A stretch of 64,000 nucleotides of DNA from Isoetes taiwanensis (taxonomy: Eukaryota > Streptophyta > Lycopodiopsida > Isoetales > Isoetaceae), in the NCBI GenBank assembly GCA_021234155.1, contig JAJEKV010000052.1:3639606-3703605 (forward strand), given 5' to 3'. Each line of letters begins with the position of its first letter. Positions within the stretch are counted from its first letter, which is position 1. This document shows, piece after piece, positions 34,651 through 46,038 of the stretch. The position numbers and the translations under genes were made by a program. The notes beneath the pieces are model-generated. The model searched no databases, was not told the DNA's origin, and saw only the letters and a program-made list of their open reading frames with translations.

Positions 34651-35163
34651 CGCCACATGCATCCATAAGGCTGAAGCTGAATCTGAATCGCATGCAATAG
34701 ATCCGAGCGCCAAAACACCCGAGCTCAGGGAAGGCGGCGCCCAAGGGAAATCAGGGAAGTCGCTCAAAGGAGGTGCCTCCTCAAGCTCTCAAGCATGCTC
34801 AGCGCCATGTGCTCGTGCATGCTCAGCACGATGCCACCCTTTCATCGCACCTCCCAGCCAAGCCGGGCAAGCTTCCCAAAAGCGCCAACAATGCCACCCT
34901 TCATCTACGCCCAGCGCCCGAGTGACAGCGCCAGCAGCCTGCAATAGAGAAATTTGAATTTCAAGAAAACACAAAATGATTTGAAATATTCTTGACACAT
35001 ACAAATAATAATAATGACTTAAGACCCGTCCGTACGACTTCTTTCATTAAGTTTTAAAACCAATCTACCCAAAAGTATCCCGCCTAAACGTAGTTAACCT
35101 AATCTTTCTTCTAATTGAATTTTCCGACCGCCAGAGTTTCCATAGCGCCGTGGATTTCGGAGA

Positions 35164-35513
35164 ACTCGAATCGGCTACTCAAGAATGGCTGTAATTGGTA
35201 AGCATCTCATTCCTATAGCTTGTACAATAATTTCCGGTAAAGGTGTCTGAATAGGCAATTGTCCGCGAAGGTCGAAGATGAATGTTTCATGTTAACTACA
35301 AATTAGAAAAGGAAAGTAGGATTATGCAAGATCGATCGTGATCGATCCGACCGCAAACCGTCATGGAATTCGCTCGGGGATAAGTATGTCCGAAAGTTGA
35401 TTTGATTAATCGCTTTGCTTCTGAGATGAAGCTTTACCTCGCAGACACCGGTGGGGATACGGTTGGAGAAAGTGTTGGAACATTTGTTGCATGGCCAAGA
35501 AACCCTTTAAAAA
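35164..35513 (+). pseudogene. Plant-type coding fragments with spliced ends, unidentified
   Basis: A short first-exon-like piece (ATGGCTGTAATTG|GTAAGC near 35184) is followed by an exon at about 35425-35513. It reads MKLYLADTGGDTVG and ESVGTFVAWPRNPLKK and ends at a GTATGT donor. The VG-x-FVAWP pattern occurs in proteins of plant DNA transposons, so a transposon origin is possible. 35514-35741 shows no gene. Confidence 0.35.
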
Positions 35514-35741
35514 GGTATGTAACATGTATTACATTGTAGAAATATAGAAGTAGACAAAATTTGTTGTATTCATTGGAAAAAGTTTACAATTGTATATAAT
35601 CACGGATAAAACTGGATAAACCGGACAAAATCCCGGACTATTGTTTCAAGCCCGGCCATCGAGTAGCCGGGCTATCGATCTCCCATTTCCATAGCCGGGC
35701 ATAGTGAATCGATCGTAAAACCCCAACAAAAACACTGGGCT

Positions 35742-36263
35742 CTAGCTCCACCTCCCCACCGCTCCACCTCCCCGCTCCATTGGTTGAACCTCCAATGTAT
35801 CGATACCACGCTGCGGTAGTGGTACCATTGGTTGAGCCATCTCCATTGCATCGTATACCGTCTGTGGTAGTGGTTCGTGTTGGGGCATCCGGGCATAGAG
35901 GCTAACCACTAAGAAACGCAACTCCTCATTTTGAATCTCGAGCTGACGGATGCGAGATTCACTCTCGATCAATGCATGTACTGCATTCTCGAAGTGATTA
36001 GATAAGAGGGCCAGCCTCCGTGCGATTGCAAGGGCCCCAGAGCCCAGATCTATCATTGCCCTGCGCTCTGCTGCCATCATCATTACTTGATCCAAGTACT
36101 CCAGGGGTTGCAAGACTGGTGCTCCAGCCGGACTGGTGCTCGGCTGCGGTTCAACCGGACTGGAGATTGGAGCCGAAACTGGAGCTGGGCTGTGTGATTG
36201 CTGGCCCAAATGTAATTCCAATGCATCTTCGTCACCAACCGGGTGATTAATGTAACTTGGCAT
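35742..36263 (-). CDS. Locus B: 173-residue Pro-rich/coiled-coil protein, unknown
   Basis: An intact open frame from ATG (36263), directly after a TTGATAG acceptor-like sequence, to the stop at 35742. The N-terminal third is rich in Pro, Ser and Gln. Residues about 75-125 form a helical stretch with LLSNHFENAVHALIESESRI and RQLEIQNEELRFL, a likely short coiled coil. The C-terminus is Gly-rich from a small duplicated segment. Upstream to 37172 lies a presumed intron, which carries palindrome array 4, and a 5' exon. No family is recognised. The intact frame and the shared palindromes suggest a link with gene A. Confidence 0.5.
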   Translation of the reverse strand: MPSYINHPVGDEDALELHLGQQSHSPAPVSAPISSPVEPQPSTSPAGAPVLQPLEYLDQVMMMAAERRAMIDLGSGALAIARRLALLSNHFENAVHALIESESRIRQLEIQNEELRFLVVSLYARMPQHEPLPQTVYDAMEMAQPMVPLPQRGIDTLEVQPMERGGGAVGRWS

Positions 36264-36296
36264 CTATCAATAGGAAGTGAGCGGAGTATCAGTATT

Positions 36297-36635
36297 CACG
36301 CCTGGCGTGTTATATTTATTTATTTATATAAACTTAGAAACTAAGAGACACGCCCGGCGTGTTTAGCGTAAAAGTTGAAACTAGGGATAAAATTGTTTGC
36401 ACGCTCAGCGTGTAAACTGCTATATAGGAAAAACTATACACGCTCGGCGTGCAGAGGGAGAGAGACAGAATAAAAAAACAATAGATAGATAAGCAAAATA
36501 AATAATTGCCCCGGCCTTTAAATATTTACTTATCTATCCAGACTATCTGCGTTTTTTTCTCCCCTCTCACGAAAGTGCACGCCGAGCGTGTATTCATGTT
36601 GAAGGCTAAGGTTAGCATAAAACACGCTTAGCGTG
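36297..36635. repeat. Palindrome array 4 (upstream of or in an intron of locus B)
   Basis: CACGCCTGGCGTG at 36297 and variants CACGCCCGGCGTG (36349), CACGCTCAGCGTG (36400), CACGCTCGGCGTG (36439), CACGCCGAGCGTG (36578) and CACGCTTAGCGTG (36623). The centre changes while the outer CACGC and GCGTG stay fixed. Confidence 0.85.
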
Positions 36636-36936
36636 TTTCAAATATTATCTTTCGCGTGTTTCAAATATTATCTTTCAGATTTTTCTAATGCTTTCTACTA
36701 CACTTATTCATAATAGAAACTTGCATGCAATAGCATGATTAATTCAGGAAGAGAAACTCAAGAATTTACTCGAAACAAAAGAAGCGGATGAAGTTTATAA
36801 AAACTATTCTAGTTTTCATAAACATCATCCTTCCTTGCCTCGAAAGCAAATGCAAAAAGCTTGTCTTCTTGGATTAAACCCGCCATTGAGATGAAACTTA
36901 AAACTAAATGAAAACTAACCTTGAGTTCGACTTTGG

Positions 36937-37231
36937 AAGGATTCAAGAACGGAGGACTATGCTTGTGGTTTTAATTTCGAGGCTTTTCGATTCCTTGGAC
37001 CTTAGTCCCTCCCGCTACTGATGCTCTGAGAACTAAAAGGCGGAGTCTTTTAGTAAGTTAGGAATTGCCGAAACCAAACATCTAACATTCTTTGAATATA
37101 AATCTGCTCACCAAGATTTCGGAGAGGGCGGATCCAAACACGCTTGCCAGAAACGCATAAGCGGCAAATCATTATGAAGGAAGGAAGAAAATGTAGGAAC
37201 TTTGAGAGCGTGAAATGGATTTATATAGGCA
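36937..37231 (-). promoter_or_regulatory. Locus B promoter and putative 5' exon
   Basis: On the minus strand a TATA-type GCCTATATAAATCC (37218-37231) precedes an ATG at 37172 that opens a 40-codon frame (MICRLCVSGKRV). The sequence then runs to a donor, AACTCAAG|GTTAGT, at about 36936. The short frame is not joined to the 173-residue frame and may be an upstream ORF. The block 37196-37330 is duplicated before locus C. Confidence 0.45.
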
Positions 37232-37891
37232 TAATTAGAAATAAGTTAGCGTGAATAATTGATTGCTTGAATTAACACCGGCGCGTCACGGTCTTTCCCG
37301 GACATGACATGTATATGGTATATATGGAGAATATTGCATTTCATGCAATAAATTCTCCGCGACATTTTATTCCATTTATTGCATTCGAAAAAATAGAATT
37401 TATAAATTTTATATAGGCTAAATTAAAAATGATTTTAAAGGCAAAATTATCAAGGCTAAAAAATGACTTGTAAGGTTGGGGAATTGTTTTAGGTCGTATA
37501 GGAAAATTTCCTATGGTTACTGTGATGAATCAGAGATTTCTCATGTGGTTGATTTATAGTGTTCCCGAGACTTTGTTGAGACAAAATTTGCAGATACAAA
37601 ATTTTAGAGAAAACATCGTATCTAACGAGAGACAACATAATTGGAGAAAACAGTTGGATTTAATTCAAATAATTTTATGTACAGAAAAACTGTTCGAAGA
37701 ACACTGTTTGAAGAAAATTTTATGAAAACTGTTTGATTTCATTCATAAAAGTTATATGTACAGCAGGTAAGCCCGAAGGCTTGTAAGCAGGTGCCCGAAG
37801 GCTTTTCACAAAATTACATGAAAAATATGCCCGGAGGCGTGTCCAAAGCTTCAGAGCAAACCAAAAACAAAGGGGCCGCCCGGGATCTGCA

Positions 37892-38399
37892 TCATTGATC
37901 TTCCACGTCTGCAACAAAGAAGAAAGAAAGGTGTTAGAAAAGAAAGAAAGGTGAAAAAAAATAAAAGCAGACATGCAAACCTGGCTCATCTCTCAACCAT
38001 TCTAAAAACTGGTCGAATTGTCGACCTTCCTCCTCATCTTCTTCCTCCGCCTCCTCCTCCTCCTCCTCTTCCTCCTCCTCCTCTTCAGAGATTTCATTCT
38101 CTGTTTCAGGGTCAAGCCAACCCTGAAGCAGAGCGGTCATGTGCTCTTGAGAGGACATCTCCTCCTCTTCCTCCAACTCCTCCTCTTCCTCCTCTTCTTC
38201 AGGAGGAGGAATGGAGGAGCTCAACTCCTCCTCTTCCATGTCCAACTCCTCCTCTTCCTCCTCTTCATCAGAGGAGGAATCAGAGGAGAATTGGGCAAGA
38301 AAATCTATGGGGGGGGATAGAGGGGTTCTTCAACCCGACGTCTCTTTGAGAGACCTCGGGTTCTTCATGAAGTTCGAAATGGAGAGGTGAATGCTTCAT
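37892..38399 (-). CDS. Locus C: highly acidic protein, two exons, homopolymer frameshift
   Basis: The ATG at 38397-38399 opens MKHSPLHFELHEEPEV. The frame breaks at a run of eight C (minus strand; plus 38309-38316). With seven, it runs on through FSSDSSSDEEEEEEELDM into long Glu runs and FDQFLEWLRDEP to a CCAG|GTTTGC donor (37981). The acceptor TTGTTGCAG (intron 37909-37980) then adds DVEDQ and a stop at 37892. The product would be about 135 residues, more than half acidic. No family is recognised. If the extra C is real the locus is a pseudogene; otherwise it is a plausible small nuclear acidic protein. Confidence 0.5.
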
Positions 38400-38444
38400 G
38401 GCGGGCAGAGAAAAAAATTTGGACAGAATGGAGGTCTTGAGAGC

Positions 38445-38580
38445 GTGAACCGGATTTATATAGGGTTAATTAGAATTTAGCGTGAATAATTTATTGCCTC
38501 AAATAACACGCCAGCGCATTGAAATTCCATGACTATATCATCTAGGGTATATTATTATGGATAATAAATTCTCACGTCCA
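38445..38580 (-). promoter_or_regulatory. Locus C promoter, homologous to that of locus B
   Basis: GAGAGCGTGAA, GGATTTATATAGG, TTAGCGTGAATAATT and AACAC-GCCAGCGC occur in the same order as at 37204-37300. The TATA-type element is at 38452-38465. The intervals 37331-37891 and 38581-38829 show no gene; the latter is AT-rich with a T-run near 38797. Confidence 0.6.
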
Positions 38581-38829
38581 TCAGCTATATGTCTTTTTTA
38601 GAATCATATATCCAAATTTTCGATAATTAAAATTAGGATATATTTATATAAATATCATTTCCTTGTTGTTGCCACGAAAATTCTTGTTTTAAATGATTTC
38701 GTTTCGCCCATTGTTATTATTATATTAAACCTATTTCCAAGGAATTTCTTGCTTTTAAAAAATTTGATTTACCTCTACATATTCCATAAATGTATGCATT
38801 TTTTTTTTATCTTATGGTGTAATAATTTT

Positions 38830-41800
38830 TCCTACTCATTGACTAAAAAGGGTGCAATTTGCCTAGGTCAATGGTGCCTCTCCAACTCAAGATGGTGTGC
38901 AACATATTGAAAAGAGCAATATCAATGAAAACCAACTCCTAGCAAGAATGTTGAAAAAACAATTAGTCCTCTATAGTAGGGTGCAATGGAGGAACAAGAA
39001 GGTGAGAATCATGCACAAGTGCAACAAAGGAAATAGTAGGCCAAGGAGTCATTGTGCTAGCAGATCTGGTCAAGCCATTAATGATGAAAGGCTAGGGGAA
39101 GACAATATTAGTATTGCAATTTCGATGTTGGAAGACAACTGGAAAGGTAAAGGTTTGGGTGACAAGGAATGTTTTGGTTGTGTCAAGCAATTGGATGTTC
39201 CTTGCATCATGGCATGGCCTATAAGTAGTGTTCAATTTGTGGAGGATTATATTTTTCCAGAGCTTGAGGTTGTTGGGGACAATGATTGTCTTGATATTGA
39301 TCCATTGGCAGTTGGAACTCTAAACCTAGGCAAAAGGGGAGAAGTATCAGTTGCCAGACATTATCCTAGCAAAAGAGCCAAGTTGAATAGTGACACCAAA
39401 CGTGAGACAATGGTGAAGGTTAGGGGCTCAGATTGTTGTTGGAGTGCTTGTATGCAATTCTTTACAATAGAACAATTGGTGGAAGCAAGAGCCACTTTTC
39501 AAGAGTACACTGTTGATGAGAGGAGGACCTACATGTACACAATCTTCGAGCATGCACTTCAAGATGAAAGAAACCCAAACAGAAAAAGATACCCTTTGCT
39601 AGGCAAATGGATATGTGCAAAAGCATGGCAGAGTATCCATGCAATTCCAACTTCTTCATGGCATAATTGGCAAAAAAAAACAGGCAGAGGGGAACAGGAT
39701 TGCTTTACATGGAAATAATGGTTTGTTGAGACCAACAGCTAGGACCTTGGCTGCCAGGGAGATATTTGAAAAATATATTGATTTTAATGTAGAGTCTATG
39801 CCACACAAAAGTAGAAGGGATGAAAAGGGAAGAGCAGTTGTTGAGAAAATGTTGCCATCACATTGTACTCCATCACATTGGAAGAAGTGAATTCCCTACT
39901 TCGAGAATTGGGAATTCTTCCAATATCCCAACCTAGCTTTAGCCCGGGGGATTCAGTATTCTTTGTAGTACGGGACATGTGCATGCAAGAAAGGGGGGTT
40001 TTTTTTACCATTCAGTATTTGTATACTTACCATTAGGGGGTTTTTTTGCCATTATCTGGGGCAAAATATATACTTTAGGGGTTAAATTAGCTTCCACAGA
40101 TCAGTATACTAGGGATGTTTTTGGGCACACTTCGAACGCAGATGTCCATACCCTTTTATTACTAAGTGCATCCCCCGGGAGCTTTAGTAGGCAATGGAAG
40201 AAGCATTTCAATCATGTCACCATAGCAACTTCAAACAACTTTGCAAAGTGCAATTTATGTGCTAAGTTGAAGGAGACTCTTGATAAGACTGTGCAACCTA
40301 GTCAAAGGGCTAGGATAAGGGAGCATATGAAGGACCATATGACTGACCAACTATCATGTAGATCATGTTATTGGATGCACAAGGACTTTATCTGCATTGG
40401 AACCCAATAACTATTTATGTATTATACATGACAAGATGGACCAGCAAAAGACTTGTCTTCCACAATTCAAGTACATACCAAAGTCATGTGGAAGATCATA
40501 CCCTTTCTGATCTCAATGATGGGGCAATCTTGCATGGGCAGAATCAAACCTACTATGGCCATTTTAGTTTGGAGTTGTGGAGTGATGGTCCAGATTTTCA
40601 TATTGGGGAGTATAATGAGGTGTTTGAGAAACTATGAAAATGGATACAATGGTCACCTCCGGGGACCTTCTGACCCGACCGAGGCACTACATAGAGCATT
40701 GTTAGATGGAAACCCTAACAATATTGAAAAGTTCAGCAAGGCAAGGTTTAGGAAGCATGGGTCTAATGATTGGAGCTTCAACTTCACGTGCTAAACCTCA
40801 AGATCTACCCAAAAGGTTTCTCTTGCAACTTGATAATTGTGCTGGCCAAAATAAGAACAGTGGATGTTTTCTTTCCTATCCTACTTAACGGTTGTGGGGA
40901 TATTTGAAAAAGAGTTAATTTAGGGTTTCTTATGCCCGGGCATACCCATGAGGATGTGGATGCATTATTTGGCAAATATAGTTGTATCTTGAAGGCGAAA
41001 AAAACAAGGACCAACTTTCCTAGGCTAATGGAAATCTTGCATGAATGCACTACTCCAAACCCTATAGCTTCTCTCATAGAAGAAGTGCCCGATTGGAAGA
41101 GCTTTGTGGATGGTTATACATTGGATCTTGAAGGTCATTCCGGGCCTCTGCAGAGTTCACTTTTGGGTGAGAGATGGGATTCCAATCTTCCAATGGAAGA
41201 TGAGACCTTGAGAGGATGAGTGGAGAGGAGGGAGGAAATATGGCGTAGAGATGAGAATGGCAAGCCTATGATACCTCTAGGTCAACCAAAAGCTTTAAAA
41301 CCTACTGAAGAAGTGAAGCAATTGGGATTGACTAAGGAAGGAATCCAAGACTATATAAAGCATTGGCAAACCAATCTAGATGACACCAACCCGTGCCTTG
41401 GTGGCTTACTTGGAAGAAGGTGATTAACCCGTTGGGGGAGATAGACACATCCCGGATGAATTGAAAGAAGGGTGGTTGCCTAAAACTAGGTGGAAGACCT
41501 TAGCAGGTGCTGAGGATTTTGATGACACTGTAAGTAGCATTCGCAAGCAATATGCTCCTCCTCCTTCTGAAAAACACTATGTTGGTCCTAAGAACAATAG
41601 GCCAAAGTTTCTAGGCATGGATGCTTATGAACCTTCCATCGACACGGAATGCCACCAATTTGTGGTAGTAAAGCCGCCAGATTTAGATACATATCCGGTG
41701 TGGTTGGGGTTCATTATCTCGATATTTGCAAAGAAGAAGGTAATATTAACTTCAACCATGTGCGGGTGGAATGGTGGTGTCCAGTGCATCGGTTGACCAA

Positions 41801-42004
41801 CGATCGGATAAAGAAAGGTTTCAGATTGTTGGACAAAGAGATGGAGGAGAAATCGAAAGTGATCCCGATCTTTGGCTAGACTATGAAAGTGTTTTGTACT
41901 CATGGACTCCAAACACTATTCCAGCTAGAAATGCGAGAATTACAATACCTCAGGATGTCAGGAAGAAGGTTATGATATCATTGGGGGTGCTTGAAGAAAG
42001 TTGA
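38830..42004 (+). pseudogene. DUF7869-like, transposon-type protein gene (broken)
   Basis: A long plus-strand frame (38897-39718, 273 residues) with a Cys-containing N-terminal region continues after a frameshift near 39690, and with further breaks, to 42004. Motifs in order are CWSACMQFFTIEQL, FNHVTIATSNNFAKCNLCAK, MDQQKTCLPQFKY with a following DGAILHGQN, LLQLDNCAGQNKN, PGHTHEDVDALFGKYS and a C-terminal VEWWCP, LYSWTP and ARITIPQDVR. HV-x(6-8)-F-x-KC, LDN-x(2-3)-NKN and GHTH-x-DVD-x-x-F typify the DUF7869/RNase H-like family linked to eukaryotic DNA transposons. Several stops and frameshifts make it non-functional. No terminal repeats were identified. Confidence 0.75.
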
Positions 42005-42381
42005 ATAACTATGTAAATTTTTGTTATCACGTTTTTATGATATGGTGCTATATTGTGAAATATTGACTATTTTGTAAATAACATGATATTACGTTTTCAT
42101 AATTTTGAGGTGAAATGTGTGAATTTGAATATGCTACTAACAACATGCAATACTAGTAACAGAAGGTCAATGCGGCCTTTGCACTCAAATCAAGATCTTT
42201 CTTACTAACCATCTAGTCCTAGGGCAATAAGCTACTAAAATTGTACATACACGTCCACTATAACTTCCACGAATTTAAATCAAACCCCTTCTAATCCCCT
42301 TCTAATCTGACTATTTTTACATCATAGTTGACGCTTCCATATGGGCAACACTAAGTGTTGTTTCAAGAATAATTTAAGTTC

Positions 42382-42935
42382 TTAGGAATAGTGCCCAACA
42401 TTGCTGCGCAATGTCTAGGTTTTTATACGTTCCACTGTCCAATTTTGATAATAAAAAAATTGCCTAGCATTGCTAGGCCAGTTTGTTTGATATAACGATA
42501 TTATATAGCTTGTGATCTAGATATTATATAGCTTGTGATCTAGAATGGAGGCATTTGTAGATTCAAGATGATGAAAGTGGTTCTTGTATATGTCATTTCA
42601 CTAAGTGATTATGCAGGGGTAGATATAGGTTGTAAATATGATAATGATCTTCTATTTTTGCTATTTTACCATGGAATTTTAACACCTTTAATGTATAATT
42701 TGGTTTTGCATTGATCATTTAGCAAACACAACTCAAATAAAGAATTCCAAAAGTAAAATTAAGTGTATCAGGCTTCCAATAAGTACATATAAAATAAGTG
42801 GTGCAATAAGTCAATGTTCTATTCAAGAAAGTTGGAATGGTGCATCAGTCAAACATCTTTAGCCTGAACTAATCTTAAATGGCATAACTTTGAAGTTCTA
42901 AAAAACCACTTAAGCTTCTATGCACAAATTCTTAT

Positions 42936-42966
<31 letters not shown>

Positions 42967-45778
42967 GTAGGCAAGCTTTTTTCATTTTCTATTGATAATA
43001 AAAACAAGGTACACGACCTTATTGGAGTAGGCTCCACAATAGGCCACATAGAAAATATTTAAGTACAATGGTCTACCAGATATTCATTAGTAGCTCATCC
43101 AACATTCCAAAATCAGAGTCTACAAACTGATATAGACCTTCCCTACCTGAACAAAGATTGAGGTCAATGTGTAATCTGCAACTGCGACCATTTGAAGCTC
43201 ACCACCGTAAAATACAAGCAATTGAAAGAGCATTGGAAGCAACTATCATTCCGCGCGTTTACTTGGCTAGAATCCATCCCGCAAAGATCATTACTCTGAG
43301 AAGATTAAGTCCCTGTTCCATATCTGTACTAGGGGACTCAATGCTCCATCTTCCAACAATGCAAAAGATCATGCTGGCCTGCCCACTAGGGGTGGTCCAA
43401 TTGCTAACCAAAAGCTCCTTCTATTACTAGCATAGGCCACAACTGAAAAATGCTCAACTTCCTCATTGATCCGGAATTAAGCTCCCCTTGGACTCTTGTA
43501 TCACAGCTCAATAAGTTAGTAGCAGTAAAGAATACTTGGTCTCCCGCCCAAGGCTCCTTAATCAGACCCCTTTCATTATCCAAGGAAAGTTTAGCACCAT
43601 GCCCGTCCATAGAATCTGATTTCCCCTTGCTGGGAAAGGGGGAGGATGACATTGAAGTAGCCAAGACTAAAGATACATCTCAGGAAGTCACAACAGAAAA
43701 GCCACTACAAAATGATCAAAGATGCATCCAACATTTCCATTCCATAGACTTGCTCCCACACCCACAAGATCTGCAGCTCCTGAAGGGAAGGATAGCCCAT
43801 TTCCTGCAAACATTAGTTGCACCATAACCTATAGTGCTGCCTTATCATGAACTCCTCCAAGATGATCATAGTCCAAGTTTGTCAATATCTTTTTCTGACT
43901 CAAAACCATAACAAAGACTTGCAACATACCAGCTGCATCCAACCCCAAGACTGCAGTGAGTGCAGTCAGAACCACAACAGACGTGGCCTTCCTGTTGCAG
44001 TGAGTGCAACAAAAGAGGATCAATATACACACTGATAAAACAAGCTTAAATAATGCTTCTGAGCCAATAGCAGTAGCTGATAATAGAATGCGACAGAAGG
44101 CAATGTTGAGCATGGAAATGGAGCTCAAAAACGCCCCGAATCTTAAAGCACAAGCTGCCTGCTATCTTTTGCCGATTGAAATCGAAATCCAGAGAATAGC
44201 CATAAGGACACAGTCTTACCAGTCAAAAAACTCATGCTATGAAGATAGAGCACTAAGAGCATCGGCCCAACCCCAGCACTGGACTTCTAGAGCAAAAGAT
44301 TCGAGGATGACTGGCAGGCCGATCTTGCAACTATAGCCAAGATCCGAGGCCAACGGAAGCAGCAGATCATGCTGCTCTTCCAGCTACAAAACTCTGCTTC
44401 TGGAGTCTGCACTCAACGGGCGGCCGCCGCCGCCGCCCTAATTTAACAGCCCAAGTACAGCAAAGATGTAGAAAAATCTAAAAATACCTTTAAAACACCA
44501 GCACGGGCTTGAAAATTCTGCTTTTGCCATATTCTGCCTTGACTAAACCATCCCAACTAAATAAATGAACTAACTCTTATCCTCCATGCAGAAGGCACTT
44601 TTGCTGGCCATTTGTCCAATGTTGTTCTGCAGAAAAGCTTATTGGACCCTTTTTCACATTCTGCCCAGACCTGAAATCATGTCCCTTATGGACAATATGC
44701 AGGCCGATTTAGTTTTTGAGAATGCTGATCCTGTAGGCGCTGGAATATTTCATGCTCTTTCAACAAATGGCCACATTAAGTTTTCTTCTACAGATTTGGG
44801 CCTAACAATAGATGATGTGAGGCCAACAGATACTCTTTCTTCTATCACAATTAACTTGGCATGTACAGCCTCTTGGTCCCGCAACTTGTCAGGATCGTCT
44901 TCTTTTTTACTATAGATGAATCTTTCTCTATAGTCTTAAGTGATTTCTCAGCCATTATCCATTAGCTTCTATCCATTAGGAATCTGCCAGTTGGAAATAT
45001 TACATGAAGATATAGATCAAGTTCAGCAAGCTTTTCTTCACCTTACCTGAAGAACTGTAAAAACGGATGCCCACAATCGGCATTCAAGTGAGAAAACGTG
45101 ATCTCTGATGCCAAGAACAGTATGACGAATGATGTGCGCGGGATCTAATAGAAAGTTAAGGATTGTTACAAAGAGAAAGGATCCACTGCGGAGAAAAAAT
45201 ACCTCAAAAACCAAAAGGCTGTGAGCAATAATCTTCATGAACTTCAAATGAGAAGAGGCCACACACGGAGCTCCAACAAACAGGTGATTTTGTTCTGCCC
45301 TAAGCAGGTCCGGCACAGCGGAGTGTGCATGTGGCAGTGATATCTCCCGCCATGGCAGCAATTATCAAGCTCGAAACGATGGCTATCATACTCACACAGA
45401 TGCTGCAGATCCTTATCTCCTCCTCTATATCTGCCGCATCCATCTCAGTGAGTCGAGGCATCTCAGTGAGTGAGTCGAAAATGAAAATATCTGCCGTTTT
45501 TGGATCAAACTCACCTCCCTGCAGAATCGATGGGCTCTACTGTGACATAGATGGAGCCGGATTAATCCAACCCCAATGCTTCAATCCATTCCGCCATAGC
45601 CAAGCTTGCGCCATAGCCAATAGCCAAGCTTAACCTAGAGCTGCTCCTGCCGCAGACAAAAACAAAAACCCTAGGAAAGAAACGATGCAGATGATGCCAC
45701 GTGGCCTGGCGGAATCTCAGCCGCCCAATCTAGGGCGCCATTCAAGACAGACATACACTAAAATTTTATAATATAGGA
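42382..45778 (-). mobile_element. Probable Helitron H-D (3.4 kb)
   Basis: On the minus strand it starts TCCTATATTATAAAATTTTAG after an A, with GCGCCCTAGATTGGGCGG and GATGATGCCACGT downstream, matching the H-A and H-B 5' ends. The proposed 3' end has a worn hairpin (plus CCCAACATTGCTGCGC, about 42393) and CTAA. The next base is G, not T, and a second worn hairpin lies at about 42463-42480, so the 3' limit is uncertain. It contains a poly-T tract (42938-42966) and a (GCC)n run near 44420. Open frames at 43158-44336 are not recognised. 42005-42381 holds nothing clear. Confidence 0.55.
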
Positions 45779-45817
45779 TGAAATTTGTCCCAAAATTAAG
45801 ACATAAACCCAATTTAA

Positions 45818-46016
45818 TTGAATGATGGTTGTGTGGAGGTATGGGATGCAATGATTACCAGCTTTACTCAACATGGTGAACGCTTATACTTAAGTTATTT
45901 TGAGAAGATGCAACAGAAAGGTATAAAACCTGACAAAACCACTTTTTCAAATGTCTTGAACTCATATGCTAGTGTGAAAATCCCCAAGGAAGGAGGCTCA
46001 TTCATGAGATGATACT
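45818..46016 (+). pseudogene. PPR protein fragment
   Basis: The translation EVWDAMITSFTQHGERLYLS, then YFEKMQQKGIKPDKTTFSNV, then LNSYASVK is a clear pentatricopeptide repeat (WNAMI, LF-x-KMQ-x-x-G-x-x-PD-x-TF-x-x-VL). Only about two repeats remain between a Helitron end and a LINE tail. PPR proteins edit or process organelle RNA in plants. Confidence 0.88.
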
Positions 46017-46038
46017 TCAGAGAGTGTGACACGATTAT

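Noticed and set aside
37951-38349. Pro/Leu-rich plus-strand frames opposite locus C
   Set aside because: They are antisense shadows of the GAGGAG glutamate runs.
44586-45633. Genes on the plus strand within probable Helitron H-D
   Set aside because: Short frames without conserved motifs; codon pattern and starts are not convincing.
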